Part shown: in pieces, positions 8,084-16,934 of the stretch
How positions within the stretch are numbered: position 1 is the first letter of the stretch
How the letters are laid out: each line of letters opens with the position of its first letter
From: Candidatus Bathyarchaeota archaeon B24
GTDB lineage: Archaea > Thermoproteota > CALKCG01 > B24
Assembly (NCBI GenBank): GCA_001593865.1
Contig: LUCB01000007.1
Location: forward strand, 35,282 to 99,281
Direction: 5' to 3'
Length of the DNA stretch: 64,000 nucleotides
Position numbers and translations under genes: made by a program
The notes under the pieces: generated by a model
The model's input: only the letters and a program-made list of their open reading frames with translations
Told to the model about the DNA's origin: nothing
The model's database searches: none

Positions 8084-10067
8084 CACGTGGCGGCTGCTGG
8101 GTTCCCGAGTAGACCCGGCACGCTAAGCCGCCTGGTGGATGGCTCGGCTTGGGCGCCGAGGAAGGGCGTGGCAAGCTGCGATAAGCCCCGGGGAGGCGCA
8201 TGCAGCCTTAGATCCGGGGATCCCCGAATGGGACCTCCTGCCATGGGTTAATAGCCCATGGCGCTCCCACCCTCCTCGGAGGGGGGAGTGGGAACCCCCC
8301 GAACGGAAACATCCAAGTAGGGGGAGGAAAAGAAACCATCATGGGATTCCCTGAGTACCGGCGAGGGAAAGGGGAGGAGCCCAAACCGAACCCCTGGGGC
8401 TGACAAACCCCACGGGGATGTGGTGTAGAGGCTCAGCCTATAACGCCCACCACCCTGGGAAGCCGAAGTGGCCTGGAACGGCCCGCCATAGAGGGTGATA
8501 GCCCCGTAGGCGTAACCAGGGTTAGTGGGCTGGCTGAGCCGGAGTACCACACCTTGGTTTTGGTGTGGGAATCTGGGTGGAACCAGCATCCAAGGCTAAA
8601 TACGTCCCAAGACCGATAGCGCACTAGTACGGTGACGGAAAGCTGAAAAGCACCCCGGAAGGGGGGTGAAAAGAGCCTGAAACCAGGCGGCGATATCCGT
8701 GTGGGGCCCGAAAGGGTGGATCCACCCCGAAGGAAGCCGTGGCGACACGGTTGTACGAGGGGTGGGGACCAGGGTCCCACGTTCCGTTTCGAACCACGGG
8801 CCGGGGAGTTCACCTCCACGGCGAGCTTAAGGGCTTTAAAGCCCGTAGGCGGAGGGAAACCGACAGGTCCGCAGCCGGGCCGCGAGGCTCGGTGAGGGAC
8901 GGGGTCTGAAAGGGCCCGGAGTCGTGGGGGTGATAACCAGAAACCGGGCGATCTAGCCCTGGGCAGGGCGAAGCCGGGCGAAAGCCCGGTGGAGGCCCGA
9001 AGGGATGTTGACGTGCAATTCGCTCCTCTGACCTGGGGCTAGGGGCCAAAAGCCAATCTAGCCCGGTGATAGCTGGTTCCTCCCGAAATGGGTCGCAGCC
9101 CAGCCTCAGGCGAGGTAGCCTAGGGGGTAGAGCACCGATAGGGTGGCAAGGGTCCGAAAGGGCCCACCACCCTTTCGAACTCCGAATCCCTAGGCTCCGT
9201 AGACCCTGGGAGACGGGCGTCGGGGGGTAAGCTCCCGAGCCGCGAGGGGAACAACCCGGACAGGGGTTAAGGCCCCTAAATGCCGGCTAAGTGTTAACGC
9301 GAAGGGAGTCCCCAGCCTGAGACAGCTGGGAGGTAGGCTTAGAAGCAGCCACCCTCTAAGCAACGCGTAACAGCGGACCAGCCGAGGCTGGGGGCCCCGA
9401 AAATGGACGGGGCTTAAGCCGGCTGCCGATACCCCTGGGCCCGGCGTACACGCGCCGGGTTGGTAGGGAGGCGTCGCGGCTGGGTAGAAGCCGAGCCGTA
9501 AGGTTCGGTGGACCGGCCGCGAATGTAGATCCCGGTGGTAGTAGCAGCAAAGAGGGGTGAGAATCCCCTCCGCCGCAGGGGCCAGGGTTCTCCGGCAATG
9601 CTCGTCAGCCGGAGGTTAGTCGGTCCTAAGGCGGCCCTTAACCGGTCGCCGCCGAAAGGGAAACCGGTTTATATTCCGGTACCGTAGGGGTACGTGCGGC
9701 GACGCAGGCTCCCAACCTGACGCCTCCGGGTAGGCTGAGTGGGGTTGCCGCCCCATTTAACCGCTGAAGCCTGGGGAGTGCCGTAAGGGCGAGAACCAGG
9801 TGAAGGCGGGAATAGCCTCCCGCATAGGGGGGTTCAGCCGATCCCGGGGGACAGGGAAAAGGGTTGGGAGAAGGATCCCCTACGACCGTACCTAGAACCG
9901 ACACAGGTGCCCCTGGGTGAGAAGCCTAAGGCGTGTCGGGTCAACGCGGGTGAGGGAATTCGGCAAATTAGCCCCGTACCTTCGGAAGAAGGGGTGCCTG
10001 CGGTCTTAGCCCACGAAGGCTGGGACTGCAGGTCGCAGTGACAAGGGGGCCCCGACTGTTTAATAAA

Positions 10068-10691
10068 CGGGTAGAGACGCCGGATGAGGCTGAAGAATTT
10101 TAAATAGACCTCGTCTTCATTAAGAGATATGATAATGAGTAGTGAACAGCGAAATGACGCATATATCATGGGATTATTTTATGGAGACGGCACAACCTAC
10201 AAGACGAAGAAAGGCGCCTATCAGGTTTGGATAGACCAGTCAGATAAAAACAAGGATATACTAGAATATGTGGCGGTACCTAAGCTTAGGCTAATGAACG
10301 TCAAACTGTTCTTCTATCAATTTATTGATAGAAGACATCGGTTAAAGAAATGGAGATTGGCTCTTTATTCAAAAACGTTCTTTGATAGATTAAAAAAGGT
10401 CAAGCGAGATCCTTTAGGATATTTAAAGACGCTTAACGATGATGAAGTAAGGTATTTTATTGCAGGCTTGTTCGACGCTGAAGGCACTAAGACCGATAGA
10501 CTAGTTATATATAACAGAAATCTCGAACTCTTACAGGAGATAGGAAGACGACTTAGCAATTTTAATATTCACTCTAAAATTTACAAGTTCGGCTCAATTT
10601 ATGGTTTACAAATTCACAGGAAAAGCTCTGTGAAGATTTTCCTTAAAATAATACCGTCTTACAGGTTGACGGCGTCCTCGCCCGGTTAAAA
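10068..10691 (+). mobile_element. Archaeal BHB intron 1 in 23S rRNA, with homing endonuclease gene
   Basis: A 624-nt insertion splits the conserved GTTTAATAAAAACATAGG. Left exon ends TTTAATAAA and right exon resumes AACATAGG; boundaries are ambiguous by up to 3 A residues. Intron ends pair as GACGCCG (10076-10082) with CGGCGTC (10670-10676) and CGGG with CCCG, with short unpaired stretches between, consistent with a bulge-helix-bulge splice substrate. It carries one LAGLIDADG reading frame. AT-rich interior unlike the surrounding rRNA. Confidence 0.9.
10129..10689 (+). CDS. LAGLIDADG homing endonuclease in 23S intron 1
   Basis: 186 residues with two LAGLIDADG-type motifs: YIMGLFYGDGTTYK (about 13-26) and YFIAGLFDAEGTK (about 110-122). 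Two motifs in one chain imply a monomeric endonuclease that cleaves intronless 23S genes and spreads the intron. The stop codon TAA lies inside the intron's 3' splice structure, so coding sequence and splice signal overlap. Codon use is AT-rich compared with neighbours, suggesting horizontal entry. ATG codons at 10129 and 10135 are both possible starts. Confidence 0.85.
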   Translation: MIMSSEQRNDAYIMGLFYGDGTTYKTKKGAYQVWIDQSDKNKDILEYVAVPKLRLMNVKLFFYQFIDRRHRLKKWRLALYSKTFFDRLKKVKRDPLGYLKTLNDDEVRYFIAGLFDAEGTKTDRLVIYNRNLELLQEIGRRLSNFNIHSKIYKFGSIYGLQIHRKSSVKIFLKIIPSYRLTASSPG

Positions 10692-10819
10692 AACATAGGT
10701 AGCCGCAAGCCCGAAAGGGTGTGTACGGCTGCTGAATCCTGGCCAGTGCCGGTACCTAAAACCCGGGTCCAACCGGGCTAAGGGCCGGTAAACGCCGGGA
10801 GTAACTCTGACTCTCTCAA

Positions 10820-11377
10820 CGGAGCCGCCTCGCCGTCGAATAGATTTAAGAGAGTTCTGATGGTATGAACATTAGTAGTGTTGAGTGAGGATTATACGAA
10901 AGGATATGTTTCAGGTTTTATAGACGCTGATGGAAGCTTCTCAGTAAGCATCAAGGTTCAAAGAGATGTCCGCTATGGTGTCAGAATAGACCCAGTGTTT
11001 AGCGTGACCCAGAGAAACAGGGAAGTTCTAGAATTTCTTAGAAGAGCTTTAGGCTGTGGTAGGATTATTAAGAAGCCCGGTCAGGAAAACTTATGGCTGT
11101 ATATCGTGGATAGAGGAGCTTAACGGTAAGCTACTGCGGTTTCTAGAAGATGGATGCCGGCTGATCGTTAAGGATAGGCAGTTGAAGCTCTTTACCGAAA
11201 TAGTAAAGGGGCTTATCGAGAAGCAACACTATAGTTATGAAGGAATTAAACAGCTTGTTCATCTATCTTATGAGCTTTCATCTTTAGGCGGTAAAGCCGT
11301 AAGGCGTAGAAGCCTGAACGAGGTTCTCACGATAATAGAGGAATATGAGATGAGACGGCGGGACGCTCCGGGAGAAA
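10820..11377 (+). mobile_element. Archaeal BHB intron 2 in 23S rRNA, with decayed homing endonuclease gene
   Basis: A 558-nt insertion splits the near-universal CTCTCTCAA|GGTAGCCAAAT. Intron ends pair as CGGAG (10820-10824) with CTCCG (11366-11370) and CGCCGTC (10831-10837) with GACGGCG (11354-11360), and the exon CTCTC side pairs with GGGAGA near the 3' end, consistent with a BHB motif. The site corresponds to the E. coli 1923-1927 region, where the algal I-CeuI intron also sits. Only 128 nt of exon separate it from intron 1. Confidence 0.9.
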
Positions 11378-11382
11378 GGTAG
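10878..11382 (+). pseudogene. Frameshifted LAGLIDADG homing endonuclease in 23S intron 2
   Basis: Two overlapping frames make one protein. The first (GTG start, 81 residues) contains YVSGFIDADGSFSVSIK, a LAGLIDADG motif, and ends LWLYIVDRGA. The second frame continues with IEELNGKLLRFLEDGCRLIV... to 11382. Joining YIVD-R to IEELNGK would give a normal single-motif endonuclease of about 168 residues; a shift of one base is needed near 11110-11120. The final TAG uses bases of the downstream exon. It could be a dead gene, a sequencing error, or a rare programmed shift. Confidence 0.75.
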
Positions 11383-12410
11383 CCAAATGCCTTGTCGGAT
11401 GACATCCGACGTGCATGAATGGATCAACGAGGGCCCCGCTGTCCCCACCCGGGACCCGGTGAAGCTACCTGGTGGTGAAAAGTCCACCGTCCCCCAGCGG
11501 GGTGAGAAGTCCCCGTGGAGCTTTACTGCAGCCTGTTGTTGGGGTATGGCTGTGGATGCGTAGGGTAGGTGGGAGCCTTTGAGCCAGCCCTTCCGGGGGC
11601 TGGGGAGGCGCCGATGAAACACCACCCTTCCACGGCTGTACCCCTAACCTGGGTGCCAAACCCGGGGACAGCAGCAGGTGGGCAGTTTGCCTGGGGCGGC
11701 GCCCCCTTGAAAAGATATCGAGGGGGCCCTAAGGCCAGCTCAGGCGGGTCGGAAACCCGCCGTAGAGGGCAAGGCCAAAAGCTGGCCTGACTGGGTCCTT
11801 CACAGTAAGGGACCCAGGGGTGAAAGCCGGGCCTAGCGATCCTCCATGACCCCACTGGTGGGGGCTGGAGGTGACAGAAAAGTTACCCCGGGAATAATTG
11901 GCTTGTCGCGGGCGAGAGTTCACATCGACCTCGCGGCTTGGTACGCCGTCGTCGTCCCTTCCCATCCTGGCGGTGCATAAGCCGCCAAGGGTGAGTCTGC
12001 TCGCCTATTAAAGGGGAATGCGAGATGGGTTTAGACCGTCGTGAGACAGGTCGGACTCTACCTGCTGGGGGTGCTGGCCGCCTGAGGGGAGCCCGTCCTC
12101 AGTACGAAAGGAACGGGGCGGGGTGGCCTCTGGTGTACCAGCTGTCCGGTAGGGCAAGCTGGGCAGCCACGCCGCTGGGGATAAGGGCTGAAGGCATCTA
12201 AGCCCGAAGCCCCTCCCGAAAATAGGCGGCCATTCCTAGGCGTAGGAGGCCCGGCGACGGGTCTCATGCCTAGGACGAGGGCTGGGGTAGAACACCCCGT
12301 TGATGGGGTGGGGGTGTAAGCCGGAAGGTCTTCGGACCGACCGGTTCAGCCCGCCACTCCCAATCGCCCGAGGTGCTGGGTCGAAAAAGGAGCCTAGCAG
12401 CTGCGTGAAA

Positions 12411-12430
12411 TAGGTAGCCTATACGTAGCC
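12411..12430 (+). other. 23S precursor processing stem, 3' strand
   Basis: TAGGTAGCCTATACGTAGCC, exact reverse complement of 8064-8083. The stretch from here to nadE contains a weak TATA-like AAAGTTTTAAG near 12457 and nothing else. Confidence 0.85.
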
Positions 12431-12497
12431 TGACACTGTCTTCTAGCGGACGGTAAAGTTTTAAGCTCGTCTACGTTATCGGGATTAGGGTGGTTGC

Positions 12498-13310
12498 TTG
12501 GCCCATAGTTGGGATGTCCCCTCCATAGACCCGGCTGAGACGACCGAGGAGATCTGCCGCTTCATAAGGGATGTGGTCGATAAGGCCGGGGCTCAGGGGG
12601 TCGTCGTAGGCTTAAGCGGGGGAGTAGACAGTAGCGTTACAGCGGCTCTGTGCGTTAGGGCTTTAGGGGCTAGTAGGGTGTTAGCGCTTCTGATGCCTAC
12701 ATCGTTCACGCCTAAGAGAGACGTGGAAGACGCTATGGACCTGGCTAAGAGTCTTGGCGTCGAGTATAGAGTCATACCTATCGACGATATGGTCAAGGCT
12801 TTCCTGAACGCTCTACCGTATAAGCATGGGGATCCATCGTATAGGATGCCGGCTGCAAACCTCAGAGCCAGGGTCAGAATGGTCATACTGTATTATCATG
12901 CAAACCTCATGAGGCGGCTTGTAGCGGGCTCGGGGGATAGAAGCGAGCTTCTAATCGGATACTTCACCAAGTACGGTGACGGGGCTGTAGACTTTTTACC
13001 GATAGCTCATCTCTATAAGACCCAGGTTAGGGAGCTGGCTAGGTGGCTTGGAATACCTGAGCGTATAGCCTATAAACCCAGTAGCCCCCAGCTGTATCCG
13101 GGCCATAGGGCAGTGGACGAGCTGCCGGCGGATTATCCGGTTCTGGACAAGGTTCTGGTAGGGTTGTTCGAGCTTAAGCTAAAACCCAGAGAGGTGGCGG
13201 AGAGGCTTAACGTAGCCGAGGAGCTGGTCTCGGAGACCCTGAGACGCTACGAGTCGACCATCCATAAGCGGAGACTACCGCCGATGCTTAAGCCCCTACC
13301 GGCTCTGTAG
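12498..13310 (+). CDS. nadE: NH3-dependent NAD+ synthetase
   Basis: 270 residues. It amidates deamido-NAD+ to NAD+ using ATP and ammonia, the last step of NAD synthesis. The ATP-pyrophosphatase loop SGGVDSS is at 40-46. RMPAANLRARVRMVILYYHAN and LIGYFTKYGDGAVDFLPIAHLYKTQVRELA are the conserved NaAD-binding and C-terminal motifs. No glutaminase domain is fused, as usual in archaea. The TTG start has a GGGTGG ribosome-binding site just upstream. Confidence 0.95.
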   Translation: MAHSWDVPSIDPAETTEEICRFIRDVVDKAGAQGVVVGLSGGVDSSVTAALCVRALGASRVLALLMPTSFTPKRDVEDAMDLAKSLGVEYRVIPIDDMVKAFLNALPYKHGDPSYRMPAANLRARVRMVILYYHANLMRRLVAGSGDRSELLIGYFTKYGDGAVDFLPIAHLYKTQVRELARWLGIPERIAYKPSSPQLYPGHRAVDELPADYPVLDKVLVGLFELKLKPREVAERLNVAEELVSETLRRYESTIHKRRLPPMLKPLPAL

Positions 13311-13321
13311 GTATAGACGGG

Positions 13322-13615
13322 TCAGAGGTCTATATGGAACCACCGTCTAAGGAAACCTGTTATCAGTTTTGCCCTCGGATTACCTAAGTCAAGCCGGTAC
13401 ATCCTAACCCTGCCGAGCCTTCTCTCAGCCACCAGACCTTTCTCGGTTAAAACCCTGAGGTGGTTGACGGTAGATGTGCTGTTTAAACCGGTTTTCCTAG
13501 CTACCTCAGACAGGTTAAGCTCGCCGTATTCACATAGGACCGCAAGAATCCTTACACGCCCCCTAGAGGAGAACACTTCTTCCAAAAGCTTCAACTTCTC
13601 CTGGTCTAAACCCAA
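13322..13615 (-). CDS. ArsR-like winged-helix transcription regulator
   Basis: 97 residues. RILAVLCEYGELNLSEVARKTGLNSTSTVNHLRVLTEKGLVAERRLGRVRMYRLD is a complete winged helix with recognition helix around residues 44-58 and wing around 66-74. No metal-binding cysteine cluster is visible, so metal sensing is not supported. The start is a TTG located 3 bp after the orc1/cdc6 stop, so the two genes likely share a transcript. It might regulate that locus, which is only an inference from position. Confidence 0.8.
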   Translation of the reverse strand: MGLDQEKLKLLEEVFSSRGRVRILAVLCEYGELNLSEVARKTGLNSTSTVNHLRVLTEKGLVAERRLGRVRMYRLDLGNPRAKLITGFLRRWFHIDL

Positions 13616-13618
13616 CCT

Positions 13619-14803
13619 TCACACCCCCTCCAGCATCTTCGAGAGTACTTTGCTCAGATATGAGGCGGCGACGTTTAAACCCATGTAGGTTGTCCTACCT
13701 CTCCGTCCTCTACCAGATGGGTTAACCGTTAGAAGAGATAGAAAGCTCAGGTTTCTCATATACTTCCAGAGCTGAGTATGGGCCCTAGGTTTTTCTCCAT
13801 AAGATTCGCATAAAACCCTATAGAGACCCTCGACCTCACCCATGGTCACATAGGCTTCCTCGCTCTCCCTTTCGAGACATCTAGCCACGGCTAATAGGAA
13901 TAGTTTCTCATGCTTGCTTAGAGACCTCAACGCCTCTGTGAGACCGGGATAATACTCCAAGCTCTGGTATGCTTTTCGAACATGCTCAGGCATGATCACG
14001 GGGGACTCATCCGCTTCAGCGTATTTACCTGCTCTGTAGAGGAGTTCTATGGCGTATCTGGCGTCGCCCATGGGGGCGGCCATGTCAGCTATAAGCCTTA
14101 TCGTCCTGTCGAGGTATGAACCGCTTCTGAGGGCGAGTGAAGCCCGGTACTCCAAAACCTCTATCATGTCGTCTAGGCCGTATTTTCTGAGCTTCACGAT
14201 CGACCCTCGGAGGTAGGAAAGCGTTGCATGGTTAAGGTCCCTCATCAACCCAGGGTCCCTTAAGACGAATACGGGGAAGAGGCGTCTAGGCATCTCCGGT
14301 TTAGACTCGTATACCCTAGTTAGGGCGTATACCGGTGTAGACCCCTCTTTCACGAGCAGAGAATCTGCATCATCCAGGATCAGCAGCACGTATAGGTTCT
14401 CATCCTCTAGAAGCTCTAGCAGACTGTCAAGCAGCTCGTTTGCCCCAAAGCCCCTACGCGGGAAACCTGGAATTATCCTTCGAACGGTCTCGACGAGTAT
14501 CATAAAGAAGCTTCCACGCAAAATCTGACAGTTTACATGTATGCATTTGAAGTTTAGACCTCTGGCTCTAGCCTCCTTCTCAAAGTCTATACCGAAACGC
14601 TGAGTCAAAGCCGTCTTACCAGAGCCTATTCCCCCGGTTACGACTGCCCGTGGGGCTACGGAGCCCGGTTTGCGAAGTATAGGCTCGAACATAGACCTCA
14701 GAATCCTAAGCTCCTCCTCCCTACGCGGCAACCTCGGAGGAACATAACTCAGGTCTAGGAGGGACTCATCCTTAAAAATCCTCGAAACACCCAAAACAGA
14801 CAC
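13619..14803 (-). CDS. cdc6: Orc1/Cdc6 family AAA+ ATPase
   Basis: 394 residues. Initiator-type ATPase that binds origins and loads the MCM helicase. The N-terminal LSYVPPRLPRREEEL segment, Walker A TGGIGSGKTAL (57-66), Walker B LLILDDAD (140-147) and sensor-2-like GDARYAIELL (about 245-254) are in the normal order, followed by a winged-helix region ending near residue 390. A GTG start with a TTTAATTTAAG box about 35 bp upstream fits a near-leaderless transcript. No clear origin-recognition boxes were seen in the 46-bp gap upstream, so an origin here is not supported. Confidence 0.85.
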   Translation of the reverse strand: MSVLGVSRIFKDESLLDLSYVPPRLPRREEELRILRSMFEPILRKPGSVAPRAVVTGGIGSGKTALTQRFGIDFEKEARARGLNFKCIHVNCQILRGSFFMILVETVRRIIPGFPRRGFGANELLDSLLELLEDENLYVLLILDDADSLLVKEGSTPVYALTRVYESKPEMPRRLFPVFVLRDPGLMRDLNHATLSYLRGSIVKLRKYGLDDMIEVLEYRASLALRSGSYLDRTIRLIADMAAPMGDARYAIELLYRAGKYAEADESPVIMPEHVRKAYQSLEYYPGLTEALRSLSKHEKLFLLAVARCLERESEEAYVTMGEVEGLYRVLCESYGEKPRAHTQLWKYMRNLSFLSLLTVNPSGRGRRGRTTYMGLNVAASYLSKVLSKMLEGV

Positions 14804-14849
14804 TATTTAAACATCTACGACGGAGGGGCTCTTAAATTAAACCATAGAC

Positions 14850-16934
14850 TCAGCGTCTTTTAGGCCAAAGCCTTATCGGGATCTCCATGCCACATCTCGG
14901 GCATCTACCTTCGTCTGTGAGCCTAATCCTAACGGTGGATAAGCCGAACCTCTTAATCAACAGCGCCCCGCAGTTTGGGCAGTAGGTGTTCTCGTACCTG
15001 TGGCCTGGCACGTTCCCTATATACGGGTAGTTCACACCGTACTGCTTCGCTAGTTCGTAGGCTTCTTCGAGCTTCTCGACCGGGGTAGGTGGTGCGTCGA
15101 AACGGTAGGCGGGGAAGTATGCCGTGAAGTGTATAGGCGTATCTGGGCCGAGACGTTTAACATGGTTTTCGACCACCTCTCTTAGAGACGATTCATCGTC
15201 GTTAACCCCAGGTATTATGAGGTTCACGACCTCCACGTGCATCCCCATCCTCTTAGCCTCCTCCGCGTTTCTCCACACCACCTCCACATCGGCTTGACAA
15301 TACCTCCGAACAGCCTCTTTACCGCCTTTAACATCTACCTTAAGAGCTTGTAGACCCGCCTCCTTGAGCATACGTAGAGCCTCGACCGTCATGTAGCCGT
15401 TACTCACGTAGTTCGTGTATAATCCCCTTTCTAACGCTAGCGGAAAGATATCTAGCGAATACTCAAACAGAAGCGTAGGCTCCGTGAAGGAGACAGAAAT
15501 CCCCTGGCATGCACTCGCCACGGCGAGACGAACCATATCCTCCGGGCTGACGTAATTAGCCCTAGACGGATCTGGAGGAAACTTAGAAAGCCTCCAATTC
15601 TGACAGTTGTGCGTTATGAAACCGTTGCATATGAAAACTCCTTTATCGGTTTCTAGGTTGTAGACAAGCTCCTCTCCGATGGGCTCGATCTCCTCTATCA
15701 TGGTCGTCGTCAGGAGCGACCTACCTATGAGCCTTCCGGTTTTCCTTCTAATCTTGGGATGGGTTCTCATGAAGAATTTCGCTATGTGACCTATTCTGCC
15801 GATTCGTATAGCATCTACTTTCCCGTAACTCTCGTAAACGTAAGGAATTCCGAGCCTTTCCAATCCCTTACAGGCTAATTCTAGGAGCTCTTTATCCGTG
15901 TTTTTAATCCTTAAACATCCGGCTTCTGAGAGCCCACCCTCCGCATCGAACAGCCCGGCGAGAAAGCCTCTATACCAAGATAGAGAAGAGCCAGTTGTCA
16001 TGAGCTCTTCGATCCTGTGAAACACATCTTTTCTCCCTGATACGAGCCCACGCGTAACCTGTCTGTAAAGTCCACAATAAACTTTCTTAACCGGAAGCGA
16101 TATCCCAAACACCTCTAGATACTTCTTGACCGTCATCAGGAAATCTTGGTCTTTAACGGCGAACTTGAAGAACGGAACGGGTTTACCTGTTCTACTGTGG
16201 ACGTAGTGGGTTAATGAGCCATCTCCCCTCAAGGCACCGGTTAAGTATCCTCTGATGTAGTTTTCATCCTCGTCGAACGTCTCAGGCTTCACAGTGAATC
16301 TGATGAACATACCCTCCCTCATCCTAGTGCTTTTCACAGGAGCCCTATCGGGTTCTATCGCAACCCATCTCCTTCTATAATCTAGGATCGGATGCTCAGG
16401 TGTGATCTTGATATCGCCCATCGAGGTCACCACCTTGTAGACTTCAGCCCTCCTCGCGACCTTACCTACGACCTTCGCAGTCGAAAGCCTCAGCCGTCTC
16501 TTCCGGTCTCTTGGAAACGATACGGAGAGAACAGAATCGGCCTCTCTAACCTCACCTATCCTAACAGCTACCCAGTTATCTAGGAGGATCAAACTATCCG
16601 CTGTTACGCACCAGGGGCAGGTGAAGTTGCAGCTCCAAGTCGAGAATGTTAGGGCCTTGGTTCCCGGGTAGAAGTGGAATAGGGGCTTTTTAGAGGGCCA
16701 ACCCCGTTTGGAGGGTTAGCCTTTCTCTATCGGGTTCGCCGATATGGCGTTTATATCCCCATATACCAGCGTGTAGAGCTCCCCGCCGATGTTCATCCTA
16801 GTCTTGCAGAAGCCGGTCGAGCCTTCAGGTATCAGGCATCTCCTCTCGCATAGAAGGCATCTGACACGGCTACTCCTGACCCTCTCGTATAAGAGAGCCC
16901 TCCTCACCGTAGGACCCTTCACTTTCACCCCCAC
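14850..16934 (-). CDS. amrS: AmmeMemoRadiSam-type radical SAM enzyme (AmrS/PFL-activase-like) interrupted by an intein and a probable mRNA intron
   Basis: Parts in order: N-terminal ALLYERV...VRCLLCERRCLIPEG...GFCKTRMNIGGELYTLVYG, ending NPIEKG-stop; a 33-nt segment; then KPLFHFYPGTKALTF and the [4Fe-4S] motif CNFTCPW; a 335-residue intein; and CQNWRLSKFPPDPS to the end, with a C-terminal zinc-ribbon-like CPNCG...CPRCG. After removing intron and intein the protein is about 340-348 residues, the usual family length. The stop-containing ORF (16716-16934) and the 580-residue ORF are in the same frame. The start is a GTG; 16907 (giving MRRALLYERV) fits the family better than 16934 and reduces overlap with the upstream gene. 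Substrate of this radical SAM family is not established. Confidence 0.85.
15606..16610 (-). mobile_element. LAGLIDADG intein in the radical SAM gene
   Basis: 335 residues. Block A begins with Cys1 in CVTADSLILLD, block B is GDIKITPEHPIL, endonuclease motifs are YIRGYLTGALRGDGSL and YRGFLAGLFDAEGGL, and the C-terminal blocks are EELVYNLETDKGVFICNG and FITHN, followed by Cys+1. These are all residues needed for class 1 protein splicing plus a two-motif endonuclease. The +1 residue is the third cysteine of CX3CX2C, so the unspliced protein cannot form its cluster. Confidence 0.93.
16690..16722 (-). other. Probable 33-nt bulge-helix-bulge pre-mRNA intron
   Basis: On the coding strand GAGAAA is followed by GGCTAACCC, an 8-nt loop, GGGTTGGCC, CTCT, AAA and then AAGCCC. 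GGCTAACCC and GGGTTGGCC form a 9-bp helix with one G-U pair; AGAG upstream and CTCT downstream form a 4-bp central helix; both bulges are AAA. That is the relaxed BHB geometry cut by archaeal splicing endonuclease. Excision removes the in-frame TAA and gives NPIEKKPLFHFYPG, the family sequence. Confidence 0.75.

Larger units (their letters stand above)
8111..12383 (+). rRNA. 23S ribosomal RNA, interrupted by two introns
   Basis: Mature ends are set by the terminal helix GACCCGGCAC (8112-8121) pairing with GTGCTGGGTC (12373-12382). Exons are about 8111-10067, 10692-10819 and 11378-12383, giving roughly 3.09 kb after splicing, normal for archaea. Canonical regions seen include GGTGGATGGCTCGG at the 5' end, the interrupted TTTAATAAAAACATAGG and CTCTCAAGGTAGCC segments of domain IV, and AGTACGAAAGGAACG (sarcin-ricin loop region). 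No 5S gene follows. Confidence 0.97.

Noticed and set aside
14804-14849. Replication origin next to orc1/cdc6
   Set aside because: Only 46 bp long, with promoter-like AT content but no repeated origin-recognition box.
16741-16760. GTTTATATCCCC string resembling the rRNA promoter core
   Set aside because: Lies inside coding sequence of amrS and matches only 12 bp; probably coincidental.
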